Below are positions 7,095-14,816 of a DNA stretch of 20,001 nt, in pieces. Position numbers and translations under genes: made by a program. The stretch covers positions 1-20,001 of the forward strand of contig DASUDX010000126.1 of NCBI GenBank assembly GCA_036275365.1, given 5' to 3'. The notes beneath the pieces are model-generated. The model searched no databases. It had not been told where the DNA came from and saw only the letters and a program-made list of their open reading frames with translations. The stretch is from DASUDX01 sp036275365 (GTDB lineage: Bacteria > Pseudomonadota > Gammaproteobacteria > Nevskiales > Nevskiaceae). How positions within the stretch are numbered: the stretch's first letter is position 1; each line of letters starts with the position of its first letter.

Positions 7095-8261
7095 TCAACG
7101 CCGCATCAACTGACCTTCGTCGTCCTTCTTCATCTGCAGGCCCTTGACCGCTTCGTCTTCGAGCAGGTTGGCGGCGGCGCGCTTGGACTTCAGCTTGATG
7201 TTCAGGCGCAGCTCGTTCTGCGAGTCCGCGTTGCGGATCGCCTCCTCATAGCTGATGGTGCCGGCCTCGAACAGATTGAACAGGAACTGATCGAAGGTGA
7301 TCATGCCCTGCTCGTTGGAGCGGGCCATCACTTCCTTGATGCCGTGGACCTCGCCCTTGAAGATCAGGTCGGAGATCAGCGGCGAGTTGATCAGGATCTC
7401 CATCGCCGCGGCCCGGCCGCCGCCTTCCTTGCGTACCAGACGCTGGCTGATGATCGCCTTGAGGTTGAGCGAGAGATCCATCAGCAGCTGCTCGCGCTTC
7501 TCCTCCGGGAAGAAGTTGATGATGCGATCCAGCGCCTGGTTGGCGCTGTTGGCATGAAGCGTGGACAGCACCAGGTGTCCGGTCTCGGCGAAGTTGACCG
7601 CGTACTCCATGGTCTCGCGAGCGCGGATCTCGCCGATCAGAATCACATCCGGCGCCTGCCGCAGGGTGTTCTTCAGCGCGTGCTCCCAGCTCTGGGTGTC
7701 CACGCCCACCTCGCGCTGGGTAATCATGCAGCCCTGGTGCGGGTGCACATACTCCACCGGATCCTCGATGGTGATGATGTGGCCGCGGGTGTTGGCGTTG
7801 CGGTAGCCCAGCATCGCCGCCAGCGTGGTCGACTTGCCCGAGCCGGTGGCGCCCACCATCAGCACCAGACCGCGCTTCTCGGTGACGATCTTCTTCAGCT
7901 GCTCCGGCAGATTGAGCTTCTCGAAGGTGGGAATGGTGGTTTCGATGGTGCGCAGCACCCCACCGACCCGGCCCTGCTGGACGAAGGCATTGACGCGGAA
8001 GCGCCCGATGCCCGGCGGGGAGATCGCGAAATTGCACTCATTGCTGGCCTCGAACTCCTTGATCTGGCGATCGTTCATCAGGGCGCGCATGAGCAGGGCC
8101 GAGGCCTCCGGCGCCAGCGGCTTGTCCATCACCGGCGTCATCTGGCCCTCCAGCTTGACCGCGGGTGGAAAGCCGGCGGTGATGAACAGGTCGGAGCCGC
8201 CGCGCTGCTTCATCAGGGTGAGCAGCTGCTGGATGAGTTTGATGGCCTGGTCGCGATCCAT
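7095..8261 (-). CDS. pilU: Type IV pilus retraction ATPase PilU
   Basis: This 388-aa protein matches PilU in length and in line-by-line motifs: GGSDLFITAGFPPAVK at 21-36, NECNFAISPPGIGRFRV at 74-90, Walker A GATGSGKS at 137-144, ITIEDPVEYVH at 163-173, LKNTLRQAPDVILIGE at 196-211 with Walker B Glu211, and ETGHLVLSTLHANSANQAL at 226-244. The tail has the PilU-like ADSQNELRLNIKLKS followed by about 30 extra residues. PilU works with PilT in pilus retraction and cannot usually replace it. A classical pilT is not in this window. The gene follows the MBL gene by 61 bp. That gap has no convincing promoter, and only a weak GGAAGG-type ribosome site lies close to the ATG. Confidence 0.92.
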   Translation of the reverse strand: MDRDQAIKLIQQLLTLMKQRGGSDLFITAGFPPAVKLEGQMTPVMDKPLAPEASALLMRALMNDRQIKEFEASNECNFAISPPGIGRFRVNAFVQQGRVGGVLRTIETTIPTFEKLNLPEQLKKIVTEKRGLVLMVGATGSGKSTTLAAMLGYRNANTRGHIITIEDPVEYVHPHQGCMITQREVGVDTQSWEHALKNTLRQAPDVILIGEIRARETMEYAVNFAETGHLVLSTLHANSANQALDRIINFFPEEKREQLLMDLSLNLKAIISQRLVRKEGGGRAAAMEILINSPLISDLIFKGEVHGIKEVMARSNEQGMITFDQFLFNLFEAGTISYEEAIRNADSQNELRLNIKLKSKRAAANLLEDEAVKGLQMKKDDEGQLMRR

Positions 8262-8322
8262 GGTCCTTCCCCGGGAGACAGCCTAGTGTGGACTGCGGCC
8301 CCGGCCCTTGCCAGCCGCGGGC

Positions 8323-9273
8323 TCAGTGACCGCCGTGATCCAGCCAGTGGCCCAGACCCTGGGCATTCAGTTCGAGATCGTGCATCAGCAGGGACGCCAT
8401 CTCGGCCTCGGCCAGGGTGCAGCCCTGGCTGCGCAGATCGGCGCGGGCGTCGTCGAGCAGCGCGTCCCGCAGCCGCAGATGGCGCTCGGGCGCCGGCCGC
8501 AGCGCCTGGGCCAGCGCGACATAGCGGGCAAGCCCGGCCTCGAGCTGGTCGGCGAGGCGCGCCACCGCGCCCACCTCGCCGAAATGGGTCAGGAACATGC
8601 GCTGCGGCCGCCGCGCCCGGTAGCGCTCCAGCGTCCGGCTCCAGGCCTGCGGATCGAACTGCACCGGGGTGGTGGTGGGCAGGATCCAGGGGCCGCCGGG
8701 CCCATCGAACTCGCGGTAGGAGAGCCCGAAGGTGTCGCCGGTGAAGAAGCCCTCGGCGCGCTCGTCCCAGACGCTGAGGTGATGATGGGCATGCCCGGGG
8801 CTGTCGATGATCTCCAGCGTGCCGCGGCCGAGCGGCAGGCGCAGCCCGTCCTCGCCGGCCAGGGTGCGCTCCGCCGGCACCGGCTGCACCGCTCCGTACA
8901 TGCGCAGCAGGGCCGCCTCGCCGTAGACCGCGCGGGCCCCGGCAAGCAGGCGCGAGGGATCGACCAGATGGCGCTGTCCGCGCGGGTGGACCACCAGGGT
9001 GGCCCGGGGCAGGGCGGCCATCAGGCTGCCGGCCCCGCCGGCATGGTCCAGGTGCACATGGGTGGGGATCACATAGCGCACCTGCTCGCGGGCGAGGCCG
9101 CGGGCGGCCAGCAGATCCAGCAGACGCGGGGTGCTGTGGGCGGTGCCGGTCTCGATGAAGGCGAGCTCGCCCTCGCGCTCCAGCAGATAGCAGCCGGCCA
9201 TGCCCGGGCGCTCCTGCAGGGTGTCGATCAGGCAGATGCCATGGCCAAGGTCACGGGGCGGCAGCGGCTGCAT
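8323..9273 (-). CDS. MBL-fold metallo-hydrolase
   Basis: This 316-aa protein has a complete metallo-beta-lactamase-fold metal site: THVHLDHAGG with H72, H74, D76 and H77, then H161 in DSPGHAHHHL, D180 in FFTGDTFG and H230 in FLTHFG. The set of seven ligands predicts a dinuclear, usually zinc, hydrolase. The C-terminal 85 residues are helical and Leu/Arg/Ala-rich. In this superfamily such a tail is seen in glyoxalase II- or lactonase-like enzymes, but the substrate cannot be assigned. The start is placed at ATG 9273. The frame is open upstream to 9564, but that part overlaps the acyltransferase gene. The gene is 35 bp downstream of the acyltransferase and may be co-transcribed with it. No signal peptide, so cytoplasmic. 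Confidence 0.85.
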   Translation of the reverse strand: MQPLPPRDLGHGICLIDTLQERPGMAGCYLLEREGELAFIETGTAHSTPRLLDLLAARGLAREQVRYVIPTHVHLDHAGGAGSLMAALPRATLVVHPRGQRHLVDPSRLLAGARAVYGEAALLRMYGAVQPVPAERTLAGEDGLRLPLGRGTLEIIDSPGHAHHHLSVWDERAEGFFTGDTFGLSYREFDGPGGPWILPTTTPVQFDPQAWSRTLERYRARRPQRMFLTHFGEVGAVARLADQLEAGLARYVALAQALRPAPERHLRLRDALLDDARADLRSQGCTLAEAEMASLLMHDLELNAQGLGHWLDHGGH

Positions 9274-9308
9274 GGGCACGGTCGGTGGGGAAGGGCGAGG
9301 GACAGGGA

Positions 9309-9953
9309 TCAATCCGCGGGATCGGCCGGGTGCGGCCGCCAGGGCAGGCCGCGGGCCTCGCACAGCGGCCGCGACAGCCGCTCCGGATGCCGCCCCTGAC
9401 CCTGTTCGTTGTAGAAGCGCACCAGCTGGGCGAGGTCCGCCTCCACATCCGCCTGCGGCCACAGCAGGGGGCCGAAGGTGATCACGCGGCGCTGGTAATC
9501 GGCCGCCGCCGGCAGGATCGGCACACCGGCGCCACGGGCGATGTGGTGAAAGCCCCGCTTCCACTCACCGGCGCTCTTGCGGGTACCTTCCGGCGCCACC
9601 AGCAGGAGCAGGGCCGGGGTTGCGCGGAAGGCGTCGACGGTCTGCTCGACCACGCCGCGGGCGGTGGCGCGATCCACTGGAATCGCCCCCATCCAGCGCA
9701 GCAGCCAGCCAAGCGGCCCGTGAAAGGCGCTCTGCTTGATCATGGTGCCGGCCCTGAGTCCGAGCGCGGTGAGGGTGACGAGACCGATCACCCCGTCCAT
9801 ATTGCTGGTATGAGGAGCGCCGATCAGCACCATCCGGGGCTGGTCCGGAATCTCGCCGGCCAGTTTCCAGCCGAGCAGGAACAGGACCAGTCGGCCCAGA
9901 CCCCGGGAGAAGGTATTGCCGCGACGGGGGACCCGCGGGCCGATGATCAGCAT
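9309..9953 (-). CDS. Lysophospholipid acyltransferase family protein (PlsC-like)
   Basis: This protein (214 aa from ATG 9953) carries the acyltransferase motifs in order: block I APHTSNMDG with the catalytic H48 and D53 (HX4D), block II GAIPVDR at 89-95, block III PEGTRK at 121-126, and a downstream VPILP. An N-terminal hydrophobic stretch (about 18-33, LVLFLLGW) may anchor it to the inner membrane. The family moves acyl chains onto lysophosphatidic acid or related lipids. Lacking a longer family-specific domain, it may be a 1-acyl-glycerol-3-phosphate acyltransferase paralogue or act on another lipid. An in-frame ATG at 9986 would add 11 residues; the start is not certain because neither has a strong Shine-Dalgarno. 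It heads the minus-strand run and is divergent from the gene at 10074. Confidence 0.85.
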   Translation of the reverse strand: MLIIGPRVPRRGNTFSRGLGRLVLFLLGWKLAGEIPDQPRMVLIGAPHTSNMDGVIGLVTLTALGLRAGTMIKQSAFHGPLGWLLRWMGAIPVDRATARGVVEQTVDAFRATPALLLLVAPEGTRKSAGEWKRGFHHIARGAGVPILPAAADYQRRVITFGPLLWPQADVEADLAQLVRFYNEQGQGRHPERLSRPLCEARGLPWRPHPADPAD

Positions 9954-10073
9954 GCGTCTGCATCCATCCGCGCAGCGTAACCGCAAGCAGCCCGCCGGCG
10001 CCGTGGCCGCGCTGGCGTGCCCGCAGCCTCGTCACCCCCATCGCCAGGATCGTGCCCCATGAGGAGAACCGCA
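9954..10073. other. Divergent intergenic region, no recognised promoter boxes
   Basis: This 120-bp gap separates the acyltransferase (-) and the exported protein (+). It must carry at least one promoter in each direction if both genes are first in their units, but no good sigma-70 -35/-10 pair, sigma-54 site or operator palindrome could be picked by eye. The plus-strand Shine-Dalgarno at 10062-10066 is the only clear signal. Confidence 0.4.
10062..10066 (+). promoter_or_regulatory. Shine-Dalgarno selecting the GTG start at 10074
   Basis: AGGAG, 7 nt before GTG 10074. The alternative ATG at 10059 lies just upstream of this sequence and has no Shine-Dalgarno of its own, so the GTG is the better start. 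Confidence 0.6.
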
Positions 10074-11501
10074 GTGCGCATCTTGATCGGCATCCCCGGG
10101 CTTGCCGCCCTGCTGCTCGGCGCCGCCGCCCACGGCCAGAGCCTGCGCGGCAACGACAGCGAAGGCGCGCTCGATCCGCGCATGAGCCAGATGCTGGCCG
10201 ATTGCCGCAGCAGCTTCGCCGGGGTGGATCGACAGGTCGCCGAGGCCGGTGTCGGCGACGCCAGCTACTTCCGGGTGCCCGGCTTTCCCTACCTGCGCAG
10301 TGACCGGCTGATCACCGCCTTCACCGAAGAGTTGGGCAGCGTGGAGAACTTCGACATCTGGACCCAGCAGCTGCGCGAGAACGACAGCCTCGGCCGCGAG
10401 GTGGAGCTGCACAACCTCGGCCTGCCCGACGAGCAGGTGGCGCTCATGCTCAGCGACCTGCGCCTGTGCGCGGTCTGGCTCAACAACATCGAGCTTGATG
10501 ACGAAGAGACGGTGCGCCGTCTGGTGCGCGCCGCCGCGGTGCCGGCGGAGTATCCCCAGCTGCTCGGCCGCGGCGAGCTGCGGCCCCCGAATGAGACCGC
10601 CAACCCGGCGGGCCTGGGCGAGCCACAGCTCTGGCGGGTGCAGCGGGAGGCCGATCCGGCCGAGCTGCCGAGCCAGTTCCGTCGCATCACCCGCGACAGC
10701 CTCGGCCGGATCGGTCTGGTGATGTCGGCCTGGCGGGCACTGGTGGAGCACCACGCGCCGGTGTTCCTGGTGGATACCGCCGGCGCCCATGATCGACCCG
10801 GCCTGCCGGTGTTCCGCGACGGCCGCCCGGGCGTCGACAGCCAGCAGCCGGTGGTGCACTACCTGATCAGCTTCGCCCGCAGCCACGGTCGCAGCCTGGT
10901 GCAGATCAGCTACTTCCTGTGGTTCGACCAGCGTCCGCCGCTGCGGGCCGAGGATGCCGCGGCCGGTGATCTGGATGGTCTGATCTGGCGGGTCACCCTC
11001 GATGACGACGGCCGCCCGCTGGTCTACGACACCCTCTCCAGCCGCGGCACCGGCCATCAGTGGTTTGCCGCGCCGGGGGTTCGTGCCCGTGCCGCGACCA
11101 CGGTGGCCGGCACCGTCCCGGCGGGCGAGATGGCGGTGCGGGTGGCCAGCGCCAGCCATCAGGTGGTGGGGCTGATGGCGCCGCCCGCGGCGGCGGCGGT
11201 CGGCCAGTACCGCCTGCAGCCCTACGAGAATCTGACCCTGATGGACGATGGCAAGGGCGGCACCCGCAGCCTGTTCGGCCCGGACGGGGTGGTGCCCGGC
11301 AGCGAGCGCGCCCATGCCGAGGCGGCCTGGCCGGAGGCGGTGGACAAGCCGGGTGCCGTGCGCCAGTCCGGCTTCCACGCGCTGTCGTTCTCGCGCGGGC
11401 TGTACTTCGATGATCCGCGGCTGATCGATCAGGCCTTCGAGGTGCCGCCGCCGGCGAGCGTGCTGAGCGAGGCGGCAGGCCAGGGCGCCGCCGCGCGCTG
11501 A
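10074..11501 (+). CDS. Exported protein of unknown function
   Basis: This 475-aa protein starts at GTG 10074 (AGGAG 7 nt upstream). It opens with VRILIGIPGLAALLLGAAAHGQS, a good Sec signal peptide with probable cleavage after AHG (residue 21), so it is likely periplasmic or secreted; there is no lipobox Cys. No known catalytic domain was recognised. The best-defined block is residues 265-330, with SLVQISYFLWFDQRPP, then DGLIWRVTLDDDGRPLVYDT and GHQWF. This reads like a beta-rich domain of uncharacterised proteobacterial exported proteins. Two Cys (in LADCRSS and LRLCAVW) could pair in the periplasm. It converges on the voltage-sensor gene with 6 bp between stops. It is a real gene by codon pattern, signal peptide and Shine-Dalgarno; no function is offered. 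Confidence 0.8.
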   Translation: MRILIGIPGLAALLLGAAAHGQSLRGNDSEGALDPRMSQMLADCRSSFAGVDRQVAEAGVGDASYFRVPGFPYLRSDRLITAFTEELGSVENFDIWTQQLRENDSLGREVELHNLGLPDEQVALMLSDLRLCAVWLNNIELDDEETVRRLVRAAAVPAEYPQLLGRGELRPPNETANPAGLGEPQLWRVQREADPAELPSQFRRITRDSLGRIGLVMSAWRALVEHHAPVFLVDTAGAHDRPGLPVFRDGRPGVDSQQPVVHYLISFARSHGRSLVQISYFLWFDQRPPLRAEDAAAGDLDGLIWRVTLDDDGRPLVYDTLSSRGTGHQWFAAPGVRARAATTVAGTVPAGEMAVRVASASHQVVGLMAPPAAAAVGQYRLQPYENLTLMDDGKGGTRSLFGPDGVVPGSERAHAEAAWPEAVDKPGAVRQSGFHALSFSRGLYFDDPRLIDQAFEVPPPASVLSEAAGQGAAAR

Positions 11502-11514
11502 GACCGCTCAGCGC
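11495..11514. terminator. Shared hairpin spanning both convergent stop codons
   Basis: The perfect 7-bp inverted repeat GCGCTGA / TCAGCGC with loop GACCGC contains the TGA of the plus-strand gene (11499-11501) and of the minus-strand gene (11510-11508). No T-tract follows on either strand, so it would not be a classical intrinsic terminator, but it is the only candidate between these convergent genes. Confidence 0.4.
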
Positions 11515-12290
11515 CGCTGGCGCTCGCGCAGGCTGGCGCGGATCTGCGCGCTGTTCTCGCGCAGCAGGTCGGCGACGATCTCGTCGGTGCGCGGGTCGTG
11601 GAGGATTTCCATCACCACCCGGAACGCCGCCCGGGTGGTGGCGTTGACCACCTCGTCATAGAAGGGCAGGCGCCGCAGGCGTCCGGCATCCGGGTCCTGG
11701 CGCAGCTTCTCGGCGATCATCGCCTCGATCTCGGTCTCGTTCTCGCGCAGGGCGCGCGCGATGTTGCGCGGATAGTGGCCCTGGATCAGCACATCCACCA
11801 CCTCGTCGAGCACCGCCACCGTGATCGGTCCCTTGATCGCCTCCACCACCGCGTTCTGCATGCGGCTGACCAGGCGGTAGGTGAACTCCTCGCCCAGCGC
11901 CCGGTCAGCCGCCTTGCCGAAGCGCGACAGCAGCACCACGATGCGGATCACCCGGAACAGGCGGAAGCCGCGGAGCGCGGGATCGGCCACCGGGATCATC
12001 CCCACCACCTCGTACCAGTTGCGCAGCGGCCAGGCGCGCTCCCAGCCGGTGCGTGACCAGCGCCAGAGAAACTCGGCGGCGAACAGGGCGCAGATCAGAT
12101 AGTCGGCGCGGATGATCCAGTCGCGGGTGGTCTCGCTCACCGGCAGCAGGGTTTCCCACAGCAGCAGGCCGATCGAGACCAGGGCCAGCACCAGCATGCT
12201 CCAGTCCAGCCAGCCGACCCGCCGCGCGGCGGCCACCAGATCCTGTCCGGTCTCCCGTGCGGCGCTGCGCACCTCGCCGCCCAGGCTCAT
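11508..12290 (-). CDS. Voltage-sensor-domain membrane protein without a pore domain
   Basis: This 260-aa protein looks like the S1-S4 half of a voltage-gated channel. S1 is at about 30-48 (WSMLVLALVSIGLLLWE). S2 is at about 57-77 and contains D63 and E73. S3 is at about 90-103 (NWYEVVGMIP), with Glu94 where channels usually have Asp. S4 is RGFRLFRVIRIVVLLSRFGK at 107-126, with Arg at 107, 110, 113 and 116, then R123. After S4 no S5, selectivity filter or S6 is visible. Residues 130-260 are charged and partly amphipathic, probably a cytosolic helical domain (GHYPRNIARALRENETEIEAMIAEKL). Voltage-sensor-only proteins can conduct protons (Hv1) or control a fused enzyme; which applies here is unknown. 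Its ATG overlaps the stop of the upstream gene (ATGA), so the two are translated together. Confidence 0.8.
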   Translation of the reverse strand: MSLGGEVRSAARETGQDLVAAARRVGWLDWSMLVLALVSIGLLLWETLLPVSETTRDWIIRADYLICALFAAEFLWRWSRTGWERAWPLRNWYEVVGMIPVADPALRGFRLFRVIRIVVLLSRFGKAADRALGEEFTYRLVSRMQNAVVEAIKGPITVAVLDEVVDVLIQGHYPRNIARALRENETEIEAMIAEKLRQDPDAGRLRRLPFYDEVVNATTRAAFRVVMEILHDPRTDEIVADLLRENSAQIRASLRERQRR

Positions 12291-13252
12291 CCGAGCAGGC
12301 GACCGAGCAGGCCACCGCGGGTGCTCGGCGCATCCGGGTCCGGCGGCAGTTCAAACGCCAGCTGCGGGCGCAGGTAGTGCAGCAGGCGGCCCTGCTTGAG
12401 CAGCAGGTCCAGACCATGGATCAGGGCGTTGGGGTCACCGCGCCAGCTCTGCCGCAGGCTGTCCCAGTCCTGGCGGCGGCGCGCCCCGAACAGGCCCAGC
12501 ACCTGCTTTTCCAGCACCTCGTCGGGCGGCGATTCGGCCAGGCGCTCGCCGACCACCGGCGCGCACTCGGCCAGTGCCTGCGGGGTGATGCCGCCACGCA
12601 GGAAGCGATGCCCCTCTTCGGTGAGTTCCCAGAACACTTCCAGGCCCTTGATCCGATGGCGCACATAGCCATCGCGCTGCAGCACATCGAGGGCCACCCG
12701 CAGATCGCCGGCGCGCAGGCCGTACTCCTGCCAGTAGCGGGAGATGGTCATGGCGATCAGCAGCGAGCCAGGCCGCAGGCCGAGGTCGCGGAAGATATGC
12801 AGGACCTGGTTGCGCAGGCCCACTTCGGTGGCGGGCCGGCCCGGGGCGAGGAAGGCGTAGCCGGGCTTGCGCGCGAGCCGCTGCGGCCCCTCATCGCCGG
12901 TCTGGAGAGACTCCCCAGCGGGTCCCGCGGCCGCGGCGGCCTCGGCCTCGCGGGTGTCGACCGCCTCCGCAACCGGATCGGGCAGCGGCGCGGCCGCGGC
13001 CTGCGCCTCGATCAGCCGCCGATAGCCCTCGGGCGAGAAGCGCAGATGCGGCGGCTGCAGACCGGGGGTGATGGCAATCCACTGGCCGTCGAACAGGGCG
13101 GCGATGGCGGCCTGCAGGTCCTCCAGGGGCCGGCCCTGGCCCTCCCAGCGCCGCTGCAGCACCGGCGCCGGCAGGCCCTGGCTGAGGCTCACGCTGTGCG
13201 CGTCCAGCCAGCGCAGCACATCGTTCTGCCGTTCGTCCTCGGTCAGCTGCAT
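12287..13252 (-). CDS. Protein of unknown function with winged-helix-like segments
   Basis: This 321-aa soluble protein has no signal peptide. Residues 1-82 (DVLRWLDAHSVSLSQG to FSPEGYRRLIEA) and 143-220 (NQVLHIFRDLGL, LRVALDVLQRDGYVRHR, then VFWELTEEGHRFLRG) have the helix-helix-helix-wing pattern of winged-helix domains. The second copy is the clearer one. They are joined by an Ala/Glu/Pro-rich linker at 83-140. Residues 245-300 form a third helical block ending in LHYLRPQLAFELPP. DNA binding is possible, but winged helices also mediate protein contacts. GGAGG lies 5 nt before the ATG. The gene is 26 bp after selO and overlaps the voltage-sensor gene by 4 bp, suggesting it works with that membrane protein. 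No family name can be given. Confidence 0.72.
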   Translation of the reverse strand: MQLTEDERQNDVLRWLDAHSVSLSQGLPAPVLQRRWEGQGRPLEDLQAAIAALFDGQWIAITPGLQPPHLRFSPEGYRRLIEAQAAAAPLPDPVAEAVDTREAEAAAAAGPAGESLQTGDEGPQRLARKPGYAFLAPGRPATEVGLRNQVLHIFRDLGLRPGSLLIAMTISRYWQEYGLRAGDLRVALDVLQRDGYVRHRIKGLEVFWELTEEGHRFLRGGITPQALAECAPVVGERLAESPPDEVLEKQVLGLFGARRRQDWDSLRQSWRGDPNALIHGLDLLLKQGRLLHYLRPQLAFELPPDPDAPSTRGGLLGRLLG

Positions 13253-13257
13253 CGGAA

Positions 13258-13262
13258 CCTCC
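13258..13262 (-). promoter_or_regulatory. Shine-Dalgarno of the winged-helix-like gene
   Basis: GGAGG on the minus strand, 5 nt before ATG 13252, in the 26-bp gap after selO. It fixes this start and shows the gene is translated independently of selO. Confidence 0.6.
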
Positions 13263-13278
13263 GCTGGGACTCGCCCGG

Positions 13279-14751
13279 TTACGAGGAACAGCTTATCGCG
13301 AGCGCTGGGGTGCCCCGCACCGGCGCCTGGGCATCGGCCTCCCCACCGGGCTGGGCCTCGTAGGGCCGCTGCAGCCGGGCGAACAGCCGCTCCAGTGGCC
13401 CGCTATGCCCCTGCTCCAGGGCGGTGATGGCGTCCTGGGCGAGATGGTTGCGCAGCACATAGAGCGGGTTGACGGCGTTGAGCCGGGCCGCGCGGGCGGC
13501 GTCCTCGCTCTGCTCGGCGCGCAGGCGCGCGCGGTAGTCGCCGAGCCAGGCATCGAGCCCGGCGTGGTCGTGGATCTCGGCGCGCAGGGCCTGCTCGCCG
13601 CCCTCGGCGTGGAGGGCGGCCAGGGCCCGGAAGGCGCGGGTGAAATCCGCCTGCTCGCGGTCCAGCAGGTTGAGGAAGCGGTTGATCAGCTCGCGGTCAC
13701 CGTGATGGGCGTCCTGCCAGCCGAACTTGGCGCGCCAGCGGTTCATCATCGCGCCGGTATAGGCCGGCGGATAGCGGTTGAGGATGCCGGTGGCCAGCTC
13801 CACGGCCGCCTCGCCGTCCTCGTGCAGCAGGGGCAGGCTGGCCTGCAGCAGGCGGCTGAGGTTCCAGTGCGCCACCTGTGGCTGCTGGTCATAGGCGTAG
13901 CGACCGCCCTCGTCGCTGTGGTTGCAGATGTGGCCGGCGGCGAAGCCGTCCTGGAAACCGAACGGCCCATAGTCCAGGGTCAGGCCCAGCAGGCTCATGT
14001 TGTCGGTGTTCATCACGCCATGACAGAAGCCCAGGGCCTGCCACTGCGCCATCAGGGCGGCGGTGGCGTCCACCACCGCCGCCAGCCAGGCGGCGTAGGG
14101 CTGGGGCCGTTCCAGCAGCTCCGGATGGTGCAGCTGGAGCAGATGGTCGGCGAGACGGCGCAGGGCCTCGGGCTGGTCGCGGTAGTAGAAGTATTCGAGA
14201 TGGCCGAAGCGCAGGAAGCTCGGCGCCACCCGGCAGACGATCGCCGCGGTTTCGCGGGTCTCGCGCTGGACCGGCAGCGGGCTGCCGACCAGGCTCAGCG
14301 CCCGGGTGGTCGGCACGCCGAGCGCATGCATCGCCTCGCTGGCGAGGTATTCGCGCACTGAGGAACGCAGCACCGCGCGGCCGTCGCCAAAGCGCGAGTA
14401 GGGTGTGGGGCCGGCGCCCTTGAGCTGCAGCTCCTGATGCTGGCCGCGGCGATCCCGGATCTCGGCGATCAGCAGCGCCCGGCCATCCCCCAGGCGTGGC
14501 ACCCACTGCCCGAACTGGTGCCCGGCATACACCCCGGCCAGCGCCGGATAGCCCGCCACCGCTGCATTCCCCGCCAGCTGGGCGAGCAGCCCCTGGTCGG
14601 GTGCGCCCTCCAATCCCAGATCCTCCGCGAGGGCGGTATTGAAGTGCAGCAGCCGGGGCTCGGGCAGGGGGGTCGCCGCGGTCGGGGTGAAGAAGGGCTC
14701 GCCGAGGGCGGCGCTGCGGGGGTCGGCCGGCAGCCGGGAGAGATCGGGCAT
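13279..14751 (-). CDS. selO: Protein adenylyltransferase SelO (YdiU)
   Basis: This 490-aa pseudokinase-fold enzyme transfers AMP from ATP to Ser/Thr/Tyr of target proteins and is linked to redox stress in E. coli. Signature segments are VYAGHQFGQWVPRLGDGRA at 74-92, QLKGAGPTPYSRFGDGR at 109-125 with the nucleotide-binding Lys111, VREYLASEAMHALG at 132-145, HGVMNTDNMSLLGLTLDYGPFGF at 244-266 with D250, N251 and D260 as probable metal/catalytic residues, and NPLYVLRNHLAQ. The C-terminus ends ISCSS, the position where eukaryotic SelO carries selenocysteine; here it is Cys, as in most bacteria. Length is about that of E. coli YdiU (478 aa). No Shine-Dalgarno is seen before ATG 14751, so an alternative start is not excluded. 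It begins the minus-strand run that includes the winged-helix-like and voltage-sensor genes. Confidence 0.95.
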   Translation of the reverse strand: MPDLSRLPADPRSAALGEPFFTPTAATPLPEPRLLHFNTALAEDLGLEGAPDQGLLAQLAGNAAVAGYPALAGVYAGHQFGQWVPRLGDGRALLIAEIRDRRGQHQELQLKGAGPTPYSRFGDGRAVLRSSVREYLASEAMHALGVPTTRALSLVGSPLPVQRETRETAAIVCRVAPSFLRFGHLEYFYYRDQPEALRRLADHLLQLHHPELLERPQPYAAWLAAVVDATAALMAQWQALGFCHGVMNTDNMSLLGLTLDYGPFGFQDGFAAGHICNHSDEGGRYAYDQQPQVAHWNLSRLLQASLPLLHEDGEAAVELATGILNRYPPAYTGAMMNRWRAKFGWQDAHHGDRELINRFLNLLDREQADFTRAFRALAALHAEGGEQALRAEIHDHAGLDAWLGDYRARLRAEQSEDAARAARLNAVNPLYVLRNHLAQDAITALEQGHSGPLERLFARLQRPYEAQPGGEADAQAPVRGTPALAISCSS

Positions 14752-14816
14752 GGCCCATTGTGCGCGGCCCGGCGGGGAGGCGGATACCCTAGGCCCTCGC
14801 CCACCGGGATACGGCC
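14752..14816. other. Short divergent intergenic region between selO and the PLDc_N gene
   Basis: This 65-bp gap has to hold start signals for both genes. A GATACCCT stretch near 14783-14790 (plus strand) is loosely -10-like, and CACAAT on the minus strand lies a few bases from the selO ATG, which would allow a very short leader. Neither has a matching -35, so no promoter is called. Confidence 0.3.

Noticed and set aside
8262..8322. Sigma-54-like TGGCA...CCGCA site before pilU
   Set aside because: The spacing between the GG and GC elements is 13 rather than 12 and the TTGC element is missing, so it does not meet the consensus.
12257..13363. Plus-strand open frame of 368 codons opposite the winged-helix-like gene
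   Set aside because: Composition is antisense-like (Gln/Ala/His/Arg runs) and no Shine-Dalgarno was seen. The minus-strand gene has GGAGG 5 nt before its start and overlaps its neighbour by ATGA.
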